A model generated the notes under the pieces. The model was not told the DNA's origin. It saw only the letters and a program-made list of their open reading frames with translations, and searched no databases. A program made the position numbers and the translations under genes. Below, piece after piece: positions 1 to 12,638 of a stretch of 64,000 nucleotides of DNA. The stretch's first letter is position 1; each line of letters starts with the position of its first letter. This DNA comes from Sulfolobus islandicus Y.N.15.51 (lineage in GTDB: Archaea > Thermoproteota > Thermoprotei_A > Sulfolobales > Sulfolobaceae), in assembly GCF_000022485.1 (NCBI RefSeq), contig NC_012623.1, positions 930,001-994,000 of the forward strand, in the 5' to 3' direction.

Positions 1-1446
1 ATATACAGATAACATTGTACCATTAGCTAATGCTGCATAAGTATTTGGTTTCACTATTACTATAATATTGCCAACTTGCAATGTATATCCTTGGCCGCTA
101 GTAGCGTTTACAGTAACAGTTTCTTCTCCATTAACTTTCATAATTGGCTCGTTTAAGTTATAGTAAATTGTGTCAGATAATGCATTAACTTCAGTTGAGT
201 TCCATACTTCCTTGGTTATTTGCCAGCTAGCTGTAGTGGTATTGTAAACGAAATATGCGGTTATTGCAACATGCAGATCATATATCATTGGGAAGTTAGG
301 TTCACCTTGATTTACAAATCCATAGAATACTGTGTCGTTAGCTATAACTTCAGCAGTTGCATTTGATGGAGATAAATACACTTTAACTGTTGGTGGAATA
401 GCTGTTCCGTTGGGTAAAAGATTTTGCACATATGTTAAGGCAAAGATGAAGTATTGGTCCCAAGTGTTGAAAACGTTTGCTATACTAGAAACTCCAGTAT
501 AAGTTCCCGCTTTAAATACTGGAGGTAATTGTCCAATTAACACTAATTGTGCATTTGGAGCGAAGTTCTTTGCTATCGTATTACCTGGAAATTCCGCTCC
601 TAATGCGTTCATCTGTGACAAGAATTCATCAAGTACTTGATTTGCTTGTATTGAGTGTTGAGATGGATATCCTGCAATTACAGTTGATGGAGGTACCTCA
701 TTCCCTTTCCACATTAGTTCAGTAATTTCCGGAACTCCGTGAATGTACTGTACTATTATAGTATTGCTAGCATTAAAGACTTGTAAGTATACTGGATCTG
801 CGGTGGGTGCTACAAAGTATTGCACAACGTCAGTTACATTGAACGTGTTTCCATTAATTTGGGTTACAGTGGGTAATGCAGTGGTGTAGAAGTATACTGT
901 CTCATATGTTCCGAAGAAGTTAGCTAGCCAAGTTGTATTAAATTTAGTTAAGTTGTATGTTCCGGCAAACGGCTGGCCCATTATGTATGCAGTAAAGTTA
1001 GTTGCTAATAAAGGAACAACATCTGATGGAGATTCTATCGCAATGCCATCATAGAATTGTAATACTGTAGATAGAGCTGCGCCAGGTTTATATCCCGAAA
1101 TGTTTAATTTACTGATTTGTTGTAACATTTGTTCATATAAGGTCTTATAATAAGAATAGTTTGTTTCTGCTTGCTTATATAGGGTGTAATTATTCTGAGC
1201 CTCTGCTAGTACTGCATTATACATACCTTCTAGTACTTTGTACTGGGAAGCTAGTTGTGAATATGTCTGATTTAATTTAGTATAGTTTCCTTGTAATGCC
1301 ATGTATTGACTATTTTCGCTCTGATACTCATTATATGCGTTAATGTATCTCGAGTTTGCTACTGAATATTCATAAAAACCTACAGCTGCTATTACAATTA
1401 AAACTACTGCTACTATAGAGAATGCAATAGTTTTCATATCTGCCAT
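1..1446 (-). CDS. Secreted or membrane-anchored coiled-coil glycoprotein, N-terminal part (runs off left edge)
   Basis: Open frame of 482 codons with no stop before the window edge, so the C-terminus is missing. The start is ATG at 1446 or ATG at 1437. Residues about 4-25 form a hydrophobic signal anchor. Residues about 30-120 are rich in Gln, Asn, Tyr and Leu with heptad-like spacing, suggesting a coiled coil. The rest is a Tyr/Asn/Thr-rich extracellular region with many N-x-S/T sequons (more than 12 visible). Two stretches of about 130 residues (roughly 125-265 and 290-430) look similarly built and could be tandem NTF2/SnoaL-like domains; that is an inference. Composition resembles the S-layer proteins further right. 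No catalytic motif is visible. Exported surface protein is well supported; the function is unknown. Confidence 0.75.
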   Translation of the reverse strand, partial: MADMKTIAFSIVAVVLIVIAAVGFYEYSVANSRYINAYNEYQSENSQYMALQGNYTKLNQTYSQLASQYKVLEGMYNAVLAEAQNNYTLYKQAETNYSYYKTLYEQMLQQISKLNISGYKPGAALSTVLQFYDGIAIESPSDVVPLLATNFTAYIMGQPFAGTYNLTKFNTTWLANFFGTYETVYFYTTALPTVTQINGNTFNVTDVVQYFVAPTADPVYLQVFNASNTIIVQYIHGVPEITELMWKGNEVPPSTVIAGYPSQHSIQANQVLDEFLSQMNALGAEFPGNTIAKNFAPNAQLVLIGQLPPVFKAGTYTGVSSIANVFNTWDQYFIFALTYVQNLLPNGTAIPPTVKVYLSPSNATAEVIANDTVFYGFVNQGEPNFPMIYDLHVAITAYFVYNTTTASWQITKEVWNSTEVNALSDTIYYNLNEPIMKVNGEETVTVNATSGQGYTLQVGNIIVIVKPNTYAALANGTMLSVY

Positions 1447-1540
1447 TTTGGATCGAGAAGAAAGTTGAAACTTATTTAAAAAGTTTTTACCCAAATCTAG
1501 TTACTTGCATTTGAAATTAACTTCTTAATTGCGGTTAAAC

Positions 1541-2584
1541 CTAGGTTGTAATCTTGAGATTTTTGTATATTATGGCTCCAAGTGAAATCGAGGATAATAG
1601 AGTTAATATTGCTGAGTTTATTTCTATATCTCCAATACTAACCAAAGAAGGTATTAGAAATCCGCTTAATGAGGCTAGGTTCATGCTAGGCCCTATTTTC
1701 GTTACTTCAACTTTCATTGATCTAATTATAATAGGTAATAACGAATTAAGACCCAATCCCAATACGGTAAAAGGTATGAATATCCATACTTTAAGCATAA
1801 TAAATGATGCAAATCCCAAAATTCCTATAATTAGAGAACTCAGCAGTGATGTAATTCTAATGTTTCTGATAGCTGGTAGAATTATATATGCTATAAATGA
1901 AATGGAATACGCGATTATAGTTTCCTCTATTGCATTACTTTCTCCTAATAGTGATGGAGTTAGCTGTAATATATATGCTGGTTCAAATCCAAGTAAAAAT
2001 ATTAACAATGCTTTCCACGAGAACACCATACCTATATTTCCTGGATAGGAGAATAATCTCTTATCAGTACTAGATCTCTTGATTAGAAAGAAAAATACTA
2101 GTGAAAAAGAGCTTGCTATAAGTATCATTTTTCCCACTAGGAATGATATGAGTGCGGCCAGTATCCATCCTAATGCCCATCCGCCCATCGTCATTCCTAC
2201 AATTATTTTGCTCCTACTCTGAGTTGCAAGTTCTACTGCTGCTGATGTAGCTAAACCGAATAGAATTCCCGTTGCTACCCTTAATGGAATTAGTACAAGG
2301 GTATTTGAAGCCATAAAGAATTCCACTATATCCAAAATAGCCATATTTCCCAACGAGAGATAAGTTATTCTCTCAATGTCCATTTTTGTCATTAGAAAAG
2401 GATATGTTATTGGGGTTATCGCTCTTCCTATGAATGGAGCACCTATTAATAGGAACTCCACTAAGCCAGTATAATCTGTATATTGTAGATAAAAAATGAA
2501 ATTGATAAGGAAGTAGGAAGATAATGTAAAGCTTAATACTGGTAGTATGGTAGTTTTCCTCAACGGTATTTTTATACCTAACAT
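1541..2584 (-). CDS. Major facilitator-like multipass membrane transporter
   Basis: The 347-residue product is almost wholly hydrophobic, with about 11-12 predicted membrane helices separated by short loops, and a central RSRSK-type basic loop near residue 125. This fits a compact MFS-type permease, though it is shorter than the usual 400 residues and the classic MFS loop motif is not clear. A TTG lies three codons upstream of the ATG at 2584; the ATG is preferred. It stands alone, convergent with nothing, with a 250-base AT-rich upstream gap before the tRNA-Arg gene. The substrate cannot be deduced. Confidence 0.65.
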   Translation of the reverse strand: MLGIKIPLRKTTILPVLSFTLSSYFLINFIFYLQYTDYTGLVEFLLIGAPFIGRAITPITYPFLMTKMDIERITYLSLGNMAILDIVEFFMASNTLVLIPLRVATGILFGLATSAAVELATQSRSKIIVGMTMGGWALGWILAALISFLVGKMILIASSFSLVFFFLIKRSSTDKRLFSYPGNIGMVFSWKALLIFLLGFEPAYILQLTPSLLGESNAIEETIIAYSISFIAYIILPAIRNIRITSLLSSLIIGILGFASFIMLKVWIFIPFTVLGLGLNSLLPIIIRSMKVEVTKIGPSMNLASLSGFLIPSLVSIGDIEINSAILTLLSSISLGAIIYKNLKITT

Positions 2585-2834
2585 TTCAATCAAGATATAT
2601 ACTTTTCAGTTTGAATTTAAAATTAAGCATCATGTAAGTATAATCTACTTATACTTTTCACTATCAATAATTATTATAATGATAGTTTTATATAATTATT
2701 ACATGCTATCGAAGTTCTTTATTGCTGATAGAGAAATTCATAATATATTATGTGAAGATTTTTATAGCAGAAGCTGACTTCCTATTCGCCCTAAAGAGCA
2801 AAGTTTTCAGTTATAAACACATTATGATAATGTG

Positions 2835-2923
<89 letters not shown>

Positions 2924-2946
2924 ATTATTAGATTACTATAATCCCA

Positions 2947-3588
2947 TTAAAGTTTTTCTTCAAGATTAACAATCCAAGGTCCCTTAAGTATCTTAAATCC
3001 GCTTTCGAAAAATATATTGTTTAAGATAGTGGAAATTTTTTGTGACTTAAACAAGATTACGAAATCGTTACTATAAACAGCTTTATTTGAAATTATTATC
3101 TCTTTATCAGCCTTGTTAACAGTTCTTATTTCTATACCTTTTTTCCTTAATCTGCTTGCTATCTCGCCACTGTTACTCAACTGTTTATCAAGTATTATCT
3201 CGCATTTTATTCTATGTTTCTCGCAATATTCAGAAATTAGCATTAATGTATCGGATATTATCTCACTAGATTTATGTCTTCCTAAGCCTAGATCTCTAAA
3301 GAAACCATCATCACATAGGTATAACTCCTCATTATTTATCGCAGAAATTAGTGTTAAAGCCAAATTATATCCATCTAGAATAACTTCTCTTTCTTCATTG
3401 TTTATTTTTCCTTTAATTATTTCTATTTCCTTATCGGAATGTACGCAACGATATAGTAAGAGTCGTTCTAAGCTGGATAAGTTATATCTAGCAGCTATTA
3501 CATCAAGGACAACCTTTCTGGAATAATCTCTGTTTAAAAAATATTTATAATCTGTGTAAGCTTCCCTAAAAACATCTGTGAAATACAT
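2947..3588 (-). CDS. DUF434/DUF5616 family protein
   Basis: The 213-residue product matches the archaeal DUF434 family as I recall it: an N-terminal helical segment with SSLERLLLYRCVHSD (about residues 37-51), then a PIN/NYN-like alpha/beta region with VILDGYNLALTL (about 69-80) and acidic residues DD near 94. The D-G-Y-N motif recalls NYN-type nuclease folds, so an RNA-processing role is possible but unproven. The gene starts 9 bases after the alaS stop on the same strand and is probably cotranscribed with it. Function is not established. Confidence 0.7.
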   Translation of the reverse strand: MYFTDVFREAYTDYKYFLNRDYSRKVVLDVIAARYNLSSLERLLLYRCVHSDKEIEIIKGKINNEEREVILDGYNLALTLISAINNEELYLCDDGFFRDLGLGRHKSSEIISDTLMLISEYCEKHRIKCEIILDKQLSNSGEIASRLRKKGIEIRTVNKADKEIIISNKAVYSNDFVILFKSQKISTILNNIFFESGFKILKGPWIVNLEEKL

Positions 3589-3597
3589 AATATTCTC

Positions 3598-6300
3598 TTA
3601 TAGTGATTTTATCACTATCTCTATTATTTCTTCTTTACTCTTTTTACTATTTAGAATTACGTTTGCAAATGTGCCTTTTCCTCCTCCTTTTCCTCCTCCC
3701 TTTAGTAATTCTTCTACTATCTTATCTACTCTCATGTTTTTAGATGTGGCAATTTGTAATCTATTATCTGAGATGGATATTGCAATAGTATTATCTGTGG
3801 AAGTTAATTTCCTTAGTATCTCCTTGTTTTCCTCTTCATCACCTAATCCCTCTATGATGTATATTTTATTACCGTTGATTTCGTAAGGCTTTAGATTATT
3901 TAGTAATTCAGTTTCAATTATTCTTCTATATTGGATTATTAAATTATTTTTCTCCTCAATTTCATTAAGTATTCTTCTTAATCTACTGGTTAGTTGATCT
4001 GGAGAAGTACCTATTATTTTCGAAGCTTCAACGATTTTCGCTTGAGTTTCCCTAATATAGTCAACTAATGCTGGTCCCGCAACGTATTCAAGTCTTATTA
4101 CACCATCTTGTATTCTCTCAACGTTGATTATCTTCACAGCTCCTATCTCACTAGTATTACTTACATGAGTTCCTCCACAACTCTCTATATCCCAGTCCTT
4201 TATCTCTAACAATCTGATTGTTGCAGAATTAGGTACTCCACCCTCATATATGGATACTCCATATTTCATTTCAGCTTCCATTCTGTTCATTTCTAAAGGT
4301 TTAACTTGTCTTCTATCAGATATCACACTATTTGCGTAGTTTTCTATTAGCTTAACCTCTTCCTCAGTTAAAGTCTTATGATGAGTGATATCTAGTCTTC
4401 CTTTTTCCGGTGTCTTTTCAGCTCCAGCTTGCCATACATGCTCACCTAATACTTTTTTAGCAGCTGCAAGTATTACGTGTGTTACTGTATGATGTCTCAT
4501 TAAACGATATCTTCTTTCCCAATTAATTTCCCCTCTTACATTATCTCCAACCTTTATTGTTGATGGCTCCTCCTTTAGTATATGTACTATCACATCATTT
4601 ACTTTCTGCGTATCTATGACTTCATATCTTTTACTACTTTTTTCATCGATTATGAGGCCAGTATCACCTAATTGCCCTCCTCCCTCTGGATAGAATGTGG
4701 TCTTATCTAAAATCAGATAGTTTTTATAAACTCCCAACACTTTACCTTCAAAAGATCTCATATACTGGTCTTTATAGTATAATTTTTCAGTTGGCTGTAA
4801 CGCAGTGATATATTCTAACATATCCTTAGGCAATTTAACTTTGTCATATGCACTTTTGATTGTTGAGGTTTGATGTCTCTTAGCCACTAACGCGTAAAAG
4901 TTACGCGGTAGTTCAAATTTCACACTCTTTTTCTTTAGTTCCTCTTCTAGTAGATCTGGAGGAATACCATTAGAATCGTAGACTTGTATTAAATCTTCTG
5001 TTGTTATTTCGCTCTTTCTAGCTAAAGTTGAGGCTATAGATGGAACTTTTTCCAAAATCTTTTCAAATCTCTGTTGTTCTAATTCTACCGCGTCTAATAT
5101 GTAATCTTTGTTCTTTAATACTTGAGGGAAATCTTCCTTCCAGAAGTCTATTTGTTCTTTTACTAGTTCATAAAGTCTTACATCCGATTTAAGTAATCTT
5201 AGTACTTTTAAGGCTCTTCTTATAACGAGTCTGCCAAGATATCCTTCACCAGAGTTGGAAGGAACTAGACCATCAGCTAGCATCAACATTATTGTCTTCG
5301 TGTGGTCTAAGATCTGAAATACCTTAGCTGCCCTATCCAATTCTTCTTCAACAGCTTTAATATCAATTCCTAATTCCTTGCTAACCATTTGTCTATGAAT
5401 TTTTATAGTATCCGGATTATCTGGGTCTATTTTGCCTGCAAATCTAGATGCTACTTTTAGTAATGTCTCATCTATATAAGCTACGCCTATTTTGTTAAAG
5501 AATTTATATACTAAATTACCATATATTGCGTGAAATGCCGAGGGAGTCTTTTGTGTTATCCACGCAATTCTTTCTACACCATATCCGGTATCTACAATTT
5601 TCAATTTGAGTGGAGTATAATTACCATTATCGGTTATCTTGTATTGCATAAATACTAGTGTAGCTAACTCTAATCCACCTACTGTAACTTCTAAGCAAGG
5701 TCCAGCATTTCCTCCCCCTTCCCACCAAGATTCTTTGAAGTTCAATTCCTCTTCTGGTATTCCTAACTCTTTTGTGAAGAATTCTGTAGCATACGCTGTT
5801 GTTTCCTCCTTCCAATACACATAATGGTCTGGATAGTTGAATGCGTGATGTGCGGCCATTTCGAAAGTAGTTAAATGTCTTCCAAAGGTTATTCCGACAT
5901 TATCTATATCCTCTAATCTTATTGAGGGCTGCGACACTACTAGTGGATTTGTGGGTGGGGGAACTAAGCCACTAGTTACATGTGGCTGGAAATCAACTAT
6001 ACTTGCTATTGTTAGATATAAGTCCTCTCTCCATCTAGCCAAAACTGGTTTAGGAGATATTCGTGTATGTCCTCTCTTTTCGAAGAATGAGAGGAATTTC
6101 TCTCTAGCTTCCTTGACAGTCAAGGGTTGGCTTTTTATATTTATGTCAAAAAAGTAGTAGTCGGTACAAGGTATGTCTGAACAATATTCTTTCTTTTCAT
6201 CCCTAGTCCAAAATGGTGTTTTGCATGATTTGCATATTTTTCGCTTGAAATCATTCTTGATAAAGAAATTCAGTCTGTACTCCTCTTCACTAGCTTTCAT
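3598..6300 (-). CDS. alaS: Alanyl-tRNA synthetase
   Basis: The 900-residue archaeal-type AlaRS charges tRNA-Ala. An N-terminal archaeal extension carries a Cys cluster (CKSCKTPFW at about residues 22-30, then CSDIPC). It is followed by the class II catalytic core, with [14 protein letters not shown] near 84-97. The editing domain has HHTVTH (H604 and H608) and the CGGTH zinc-binding motif near 707-711. A glycine-rich GGGKGGGKG segment close to the C-terminus marks the DHHA1 domain. A TATA-like GTTTTTAAG sits about 30 bases upstream, so alaS probably has its own leaderless promoter. The DUF434 gene follows closely. Confidence 0.98.
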
Positions 6301-6325
6301 ACAATAAAAAGAAAAGTATCTAAAG

Positions 6326-6334
6326 CTTAAAAAC
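6326..6334 (-). promoter_or_regulatory. TATA box for alaS
   Basis: GTTTTTAAG on the minus strand is centred about 30 bases upstream of the alaS ATG, the spacing expected for a leaderless Sulfolobus transcript. The rest of the 6301-6520 gap between rpl12 and alaS is AT-rich; I see no further gene in it. Confidence 0.55.
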
Positions 6335-6520
6335 TGACTTCTTCCGTAATGGGATTCTAGAGTAGATATTCGTTTTTAATTCATTTAAGATTTCTCTCTA
6401 AGGAAATAACCTAAAAAGTATATTCCAAATGACAAAAACAAATCTTAAATGTTGTCCCTTAAAAAGTATTGAATTAATATCTCTACATTAAAAGATTGTT
6501 TCGTTATCCTTAACAAAGCC

Positions 6521-6841
<321 letters not shown>

Positions 6842-6887
6842 TGTTATTCACACTCCACATTTTTGTCTTAGGTTATATAAATTTTTA

Positions 6888-7900
<1,013 letters not shown>

Positions 7901-7904
<4 letters not shown>

Positions 7905-8557
7905 CTTAACTCTACTTTTACTACCTTACCCATAGTAGTTTTTACATATATATTCCTTATCTTTTGGGCGTATCCTTTAGATTCTATTACGTTTAGTACT
8001 GCCAGTGCATTTTCAGCTAAATCTGCAATTTGTTGGTTCTCAGTGCCTATGAATGCTTGTGTTTGGGGTTGATCTTTAGTCTTAACTAAAGTTGATCTTT
8101 TAAATCTCAGTATATACTCTGATATATCTGCAGTATTCGGTAATGGTGTTGGGAATTTTCCTCTGGGACCTAAAGCTGGGCCTAATATTCTACCTACCAA
8201 AGCCATCGAATCTGGAGCTATTAGAAACCAATCATTTTGACGAGCTAATTTTTTAATTGCCCTCTTATTTCCTTGTAGTCTTTGTAATTCTTCTTTGGTT
8301 AAAATTGTATTAGGTTCAGCTTTCTTTGCGTACTCTAACTGCTGAATAGTTGGGACTACTAAAACTTTCTTTGACTTTTCTGGAGGCTTAGGTAATACCA
8401 CTATTTCTCTTAGCTTCAGGTCCCCCTTTTTCATATCAACTTCTTTAAATGTAACTATTATCTCTACGCTCTGGACAAAATTTCTCTTGGGGTTGTTTTC
8501 GGGAGATAATGCCAGCTTAAGGGAATCTTCAATATTACTTCTATCAACGATTGGCAT
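7901..8557 (-). CDS. rpl1: Ribosomal protein L1
   Basis: The 218-residue L1 binds 23S rRNA at the mobile L1 stalk and, in other archaea, represses its own mRNA. The conserved [17 protein letters not shown] segment lies near residues 122-138. It sits between rpl11 (1-base gap) and rpl10 (4-base overlap). Autoregulation here is inferred from the family; I did not identify the mRNA target. Confidence 0.97.
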
Positions 8558-8558
8558 T

Positions 8559-9071
8559 TTACTCTTTCACCTCATTCCATTCATTCTCATATTTTGCTAA
8601 TAAATCATCATATTTACCTTCTTCCACTTCTTTTACTAGTTCTTTAGGGTCTTTATTTTCCACAGTTACTCCAATAGATTTAGCTGTACCTAGCATACTC
8701 TTAACTGCAGCCTTTAATGATTTCGTAGTTAACCCCGGCTTTTTCATAATCACGATTTTAATTACTTGTTCCAATGATAAATTACCTATCTTTTTGTGTG
8801 CAGGGTCTCCAGATGGTTCGCTAGCTCCAGCTTCTTTTAATAGCAATGCAGTAGTAGTAGGTATTCCAACTTTTATTTCGTATTTCTTAGTATTACTATC
8901 AACTTCTATTGTTACTGGAACTGACATGCCTTTAAAACTACTTGTAGCCTCATTTAATTTCTTGACAACCTCCCCGACATTTAGTCCTAACTGCGAAAGT
9001 GTTGGTGCTAATGGTGGACCTGGCTTAACATTACCTCCTTCTACCATTATTTTTATAGACTTTGTGGGCAT
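8559..9071 (-). CDS. rpl11: Ribosomal protein L11
   Basis: The 170-residue archaeal L11 binds the GTPase-associated centre of 23S rRNA. The N-terminal domain has the Pro-rich [15 protein letters not shown] motif (about residues 17-31). The C-terminal RNA-binding domain has [17 protein letters not shown] (about 117-133), and an archaeal acidic tail follows. It lies 5 bases after spt5 and 1 base before rpl1. Confidence 0.98.
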   Translation of the reverse strand: MPTKSIKIMVEGGNVKPGPPLAPTLSQLGLNVGEVVKKLNEATSSFKGMSVPVTIEVDSNTKKYEIKVGIPTTTALLLKEAGASEPSGDPAHKKIGNLSLEQVIKIVIMKKPGLTTKSLKAAVKSMLGTAKSIGVTVENKDPKELVKEVEEGKYDDLLAKYENEWNEVKE

Positions 9072-9076
9072 TTACT

Positions 9077-9535
9077 TCACCTTTTAGACACCTTAATTTG
9101 ATCTAAAGGAACTGTGACTTGTAATGGAAATGCTGATTCTAAAATATTTAACACTACCTCTCCTTTAGCTTCCTCAACTCTTACCACTTGAGCCTGAGTA
9201 CCCCTAAAGGGACCAGAAATTACTTCTACTACATCCCCAGGTTTTACGGTTGGACCTATGGTTTTCTTAGATACAATTTTTAGTACCTCATCTCTAGGTA
9301 GTAAACCTTGTGCAAGTCCTCTTGCATTCCTTATCCCAGCAATTAATGGTTTAACTATATGCAAACCCTCTGCCTCCAGAACTACATATCCTTTCAAATT
9401 GGGTGGAACAATTATTGCATATATTCCTTTAATATTATTAGTTTTTATTCTCTCTTCTAACATTAAAGCTACATTTATTTCTTGCCCTCCAACAACTTTT
9501 ACAGCATAATAATTTCTCATATTCGGTTTTTCCAC
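9077..9535 (-). CDS. spt5: Transcription elongation factor Spt5 (NusG)
   Basis: The 152-residue factor clamps RNA polymerase together with Spt4. Residues about 5-85 are the NGN domain (MRNYYAVKVVGGQE); residues about 95-150 are the KOW domain with VKPGDVVEVISGPFRG. The frame is open to a TTG at 9550. The GTG at 9535, just upstream of MRNYY, gives the 152-residue length I recall for the Sulfolobus protein and was chosen. It lies between secE and rpl11, the conserved archaeal order linking transcription, secretion and ribosome genes. Confidence 0.95.
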   Translation of the reverse strand: MEKPNMRNYYAVKVVGGQEINVALMLEERIKTNNIKGIYAIIVPPNLKGYVVLEAEGLHIVKPLIAGIRNARGLAQGLLPRDEVLKIVSKKTIGPTVKPGDVVEVISGPFRGTQAQVVRVEEAKGEVVLNILESAFPLQVTVPLDQIKVSKR

Positions 9536-9539
9536 AAAA

Positions 9540-9728
9540 TTACACCCCAATTAATGTCAATGCAAGTTGAATTATGTAAGCTAATACACCTACTACGACT
9601 AATACTAATAAAGTAACTTTAAGGTTAAGTGAGAAAAAGTTCCTATCCGGTTTCCTAGCTACTGTAATTATTCTATTCCAGTCCTCCCTAAGCCTTCTGA
9701 ACCAGCTAATTAGCTTATTTGAACTCAC
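9540..9728 (-). CDS. secE: Protein translocase subunit SecE (Sec61 gamma)
   Basis: The 62-residue single-span protein belongs to the SecYE-beta channel. An amphipathic N-terminal helix (SWFRRLREDWNRII) precedes one C-terminal membrane helix (VTLLVLVVVGVLAYIIQLAL). The start is GTG at 9728. A TATA-like CTTAAATACC about 26 bases upstream suggests a leaderless start inside the larger block. spt5 follows directly. Confidence 0.95.
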   Translation of the reverse strand: MSSNKLISWFRRLREDWNRIITVARKPDRNFFSLNLKVTLLVLVVVGVLAYIIQLALTLIGV

Positions 9729-9759
9729 AGTAATTTATAATTGGTTCAAGGTATTTAAG

Positions 9760-10836
9760 TTAACTGAATAGTCTTTGAATGAACCACTCGGCATTAAACG
9801 GAATTAGATCATCATAAGTTTGACCCACTCCTAAATATCCAACAGGCTTATTCAATTCATACGCTAACGATAATATTACACCACCTTTTACATCTGCATC
9901 AACTTTAGTCAATATTACTAGATCGAATCCAACATTATTTTCAAAATATTTAGCTTGTTCCAATGCGTCGTTTCCACCTAGAGAGTCTAAAACTAATATT
10001 TTCAGATTTGGTCTGGTGATATTAACAACTCTCTTTAGTTCATTTACTAAATCAGTATCTGTGTGCATTCTTCCTGCAGTATCAATTAATACAACATCTA
10101 TTCCTCTGCTTTTAGCTGCCCTTATTGTGTCATAAGCAACTGAGGCAGGGTCTCCTCCATATTTGCCTTTGATTAAAGGTATCTCCAAGTTTCTTGCATG
10201 GATTTCCAATTGTTCTTGTGCTGCAGCTCTAAACGTATCTGAAGCTGAGATAATACACGATAAACCATTTTTTTTAAGTATATATGCAAACTTAGCAATA
10301 GTTGTAGTTTTACCTACTCCATTTATTCCGAAAAATATTATTATATAAGGTTTCGTTGATTTCTTTATTTCTTCTAATACATTCATTGGTTTATTTTTTG
10401 TTATTATTTCGGTGATGGATTTTTTTAAAGAATCTTTTACTATTCTTTCAAGATCTTCACTTCGCCTTACCTTTTTACCGATTATGTTTTCTTTCAGATC
10501 TTCAAGAATTTTCTCGGCAACTTCAAAAGAAACATCACTTTCAAGTAGCTGATATCTTAATTCCTCTATGAAATCCTCAATATCTTTCTCTTTGATTTCT
10601 TTGTATCTGAAAACATCAAAAATACTTCCGCCACTCTTCTTCTCCTCTTCTTTACTTTCTTCCTTTACTTCACTGGTTGTTGATTGATTCGTTACGTTAT
10701 TACTAGTTTGCTGTTGATTACTACCAATACTCTGCGTAGGTATATTTTGTTCGATCTTTTCTGTTTCTTCTTGCTCTCCCTTTAATTTATCTACAAAATT
10801 AGAAAAAGCTTTCTTTATTTTATCAAAACAATTTAT
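9760..10836 (-). CDS. ftsY: Signal recognition particle receptor FtsY (SRalpha), non-canonical start
   Basis: The GTPase docks SRP-ribosome complexes at the membrane. The G domain includes [31 protein letters not shown] and TKVD. An in-frame ATG at 10386 would begin just before the G domain. The frame stays open upstream to a TGA at 10837-10839 and encodes an acidic/Gln linker plus a helical N domain ([23 protein letters not shown]). Those extra 150 codons look like genuine FtsY. No ATG, GTG or TTG occurs in frame in that stretch: the expected first residue before FDKIKKAF is encoded by TGT, preceded by AAT and ATA. The true start is therefore unresolved; 10836 is the outer limit and abuts the pfdA stop. 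Confidence 0.9.
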   Translation of the reverse strand: MNCFDKIKKAFSNFVDKLKGEQEETEKIEQNIPTQSIGSNQQQTSNNVTNQSTTSEVKEESKEEEKKSGGSIFDVFRYKEIKEKDIEDFIEELRYQLLESDVSFEVAEKILEDLKENIIGKKVRRSEDLERIVKDSLKKSITEIITKNKPMNVLEEIKKSTKPYIIIFFGINGVGKTTTIAKFAYILKKNGLSCIISASDTFRAAAQEQLEIHARNLEIPLIKGKYGGDPASVAYDTIRAAKSRGIDVVLIDTAGRMHTDTDLVNELKRVVNITRPNLKILVLDSLGGNDALEQAKYFENNVGFDLVILTKVDADVKGGVILSLAYELNKPVGYLGVGQTYDDLIPFNAEWFIQRLFS

Positions 10837-11276
10837 TCACCTTGTTGTCTCCTAGCGGCAGCTTGCTGTATTTGATTTAGTATGTCAACTATCTGATTGT
10901 ATGTACTAGCAGCTTTTTGAAGTTCATTATTTAGATTTTGTGCTGCTTTACTTATCTCATCTTTTCTTTTATCAAGAATTTTTATAGCTGAATCTAGATC
11001 TACTTCCGCGTAGTAAGATAAACCTAAATGGACAGTTACCTTATCCCCTACTACACCCCCTACTTTGGCTAAAAGATATCCTTTCCTATCTATGAAGACT
11101 AACATTTCTTTATTTCCACTCTTTATCGTCTCTATGGCTTGTTTTGCAGAATCTATTGAATTTATTGACTCTAGTAATTCTAATTGAGTTCTCTGTAATG
11201 AATCTATGTACCTTTTTAAGTAATCTGCTTGCGCTATTAAATCGTCTAACGTTATACCTCCTTGTCCTTGACTCAT
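10833..11276 (-). CDS. pfdA: Prefoldin alpha subunit
   Basis: The 147-residue subunit of the hexameric chaperone hands unfolded proteins to the thermosome. Long N- and C-terminal helices form the coiled-coil tentacle ([15 protein letters not shown] and [19 protein letters not shown]), flanking the beta-hairpin region with [15 protein letters not shown]. It starts 6 bases after rplX and its stop abuts the ftsY frame, so it belongs to the same operon. Confidence 0.95.
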   Translation of the reverse strand: MSQGQGGITLDDLIAQADYLKRYIDSLQRTQLELLESINSIDSAKQAIETIKSGNKEMLVFIDRKGYLLAKVGGVVGDKVTVHLGLSYYAEVDLDSAIKILDKRKDEISKAAQNLNNELQKAASTYNQIVDILNQIQQAAARRQQGE

Positions 11277-11282
11277 GTCTCA

Positions 11283-11543
11283 TCACATTATAATTTTATC
11301 AATCTTTGCTAATTCTCTTATCCTTCTATCTGGAATTTCTTCTTCTTTTATTTCACTTATTTGCTCTATCTTTATGTTATATCGTTTTATCTTATTTTTA
11401 CTACCAAAATACGAATAAATATACTCAATTGCTTGTTTTTCATTCAGTGCTCTAACTATTTTTACAAATTTTCTCTTCTCTGGATAGTGGGACTCTCCAA
11501 ATAGGGCAGATCCTTTGACAAGGTAAAACTTTATTTCACTCAT
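11283..11543 (-). CDS. rplX: Ribosomal protein LX (L18Ae/L20a)
   Basis: The 86-residue archaeal LX protein of the large subunit starts [17 protein letters not shown]. It has the short beta-alpha fold with a conserved [17 protein letters not shown] segment. A GTG lies three codons upstream, but the ATG at 11543 is better placed behind a GGTGA ribosome-binding site that overlaps the end of the aIF6 gene. Gene order aIF6-LX-prefoldin alpha-FtsY is conserved in archaea. Confidence 0.93.
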
Positions 11544-11544
11544 C

Positions 11545-12482
<938 letters not shown>

Positions 12483-12638
12483 TTACACCTTTAGATCATT
12501 TCTCCTCCAATTCCTTCTAAAGGGATTATACCTAACTCTTCCACGGGTCTTTAACACTATCCATATTGGTATTGGAGAGTTTGCTTTTAATGCTTTGGCT
12601 AATCTAAATTTCTTAGCTACTGGTTTATTTCTACTCAT
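12483..12638 (-). CDS. rpl39e: Ribosomal protein L39e
   Basis: The 51-residue very basic protein lines the exit tunnel. The sequence begins [20 protein letters not shown] and contains [10 protein letters not shown] and the [11 protein letters not shown] signature. ATG at 12638, stop TAA at 12483. The start overlaps the PDCD5 gene stop by 4 bases. Confidence 0.97.

Noticed and set aside
1554-2048. 164-codon plus-strand frame opposite the MFS-type gene
   Set aside because: It is the antisense shadow of a hydrophobic membrane protein, with no ribosome-binding site and no family-like sequence.
2547-2777. 76-codon plus-strand frame in the gap before tRNA-Arg
   Set aside because: AT-rich, hydrophobic chance translation that overlaps the promoter of the transporter gene; no family features.
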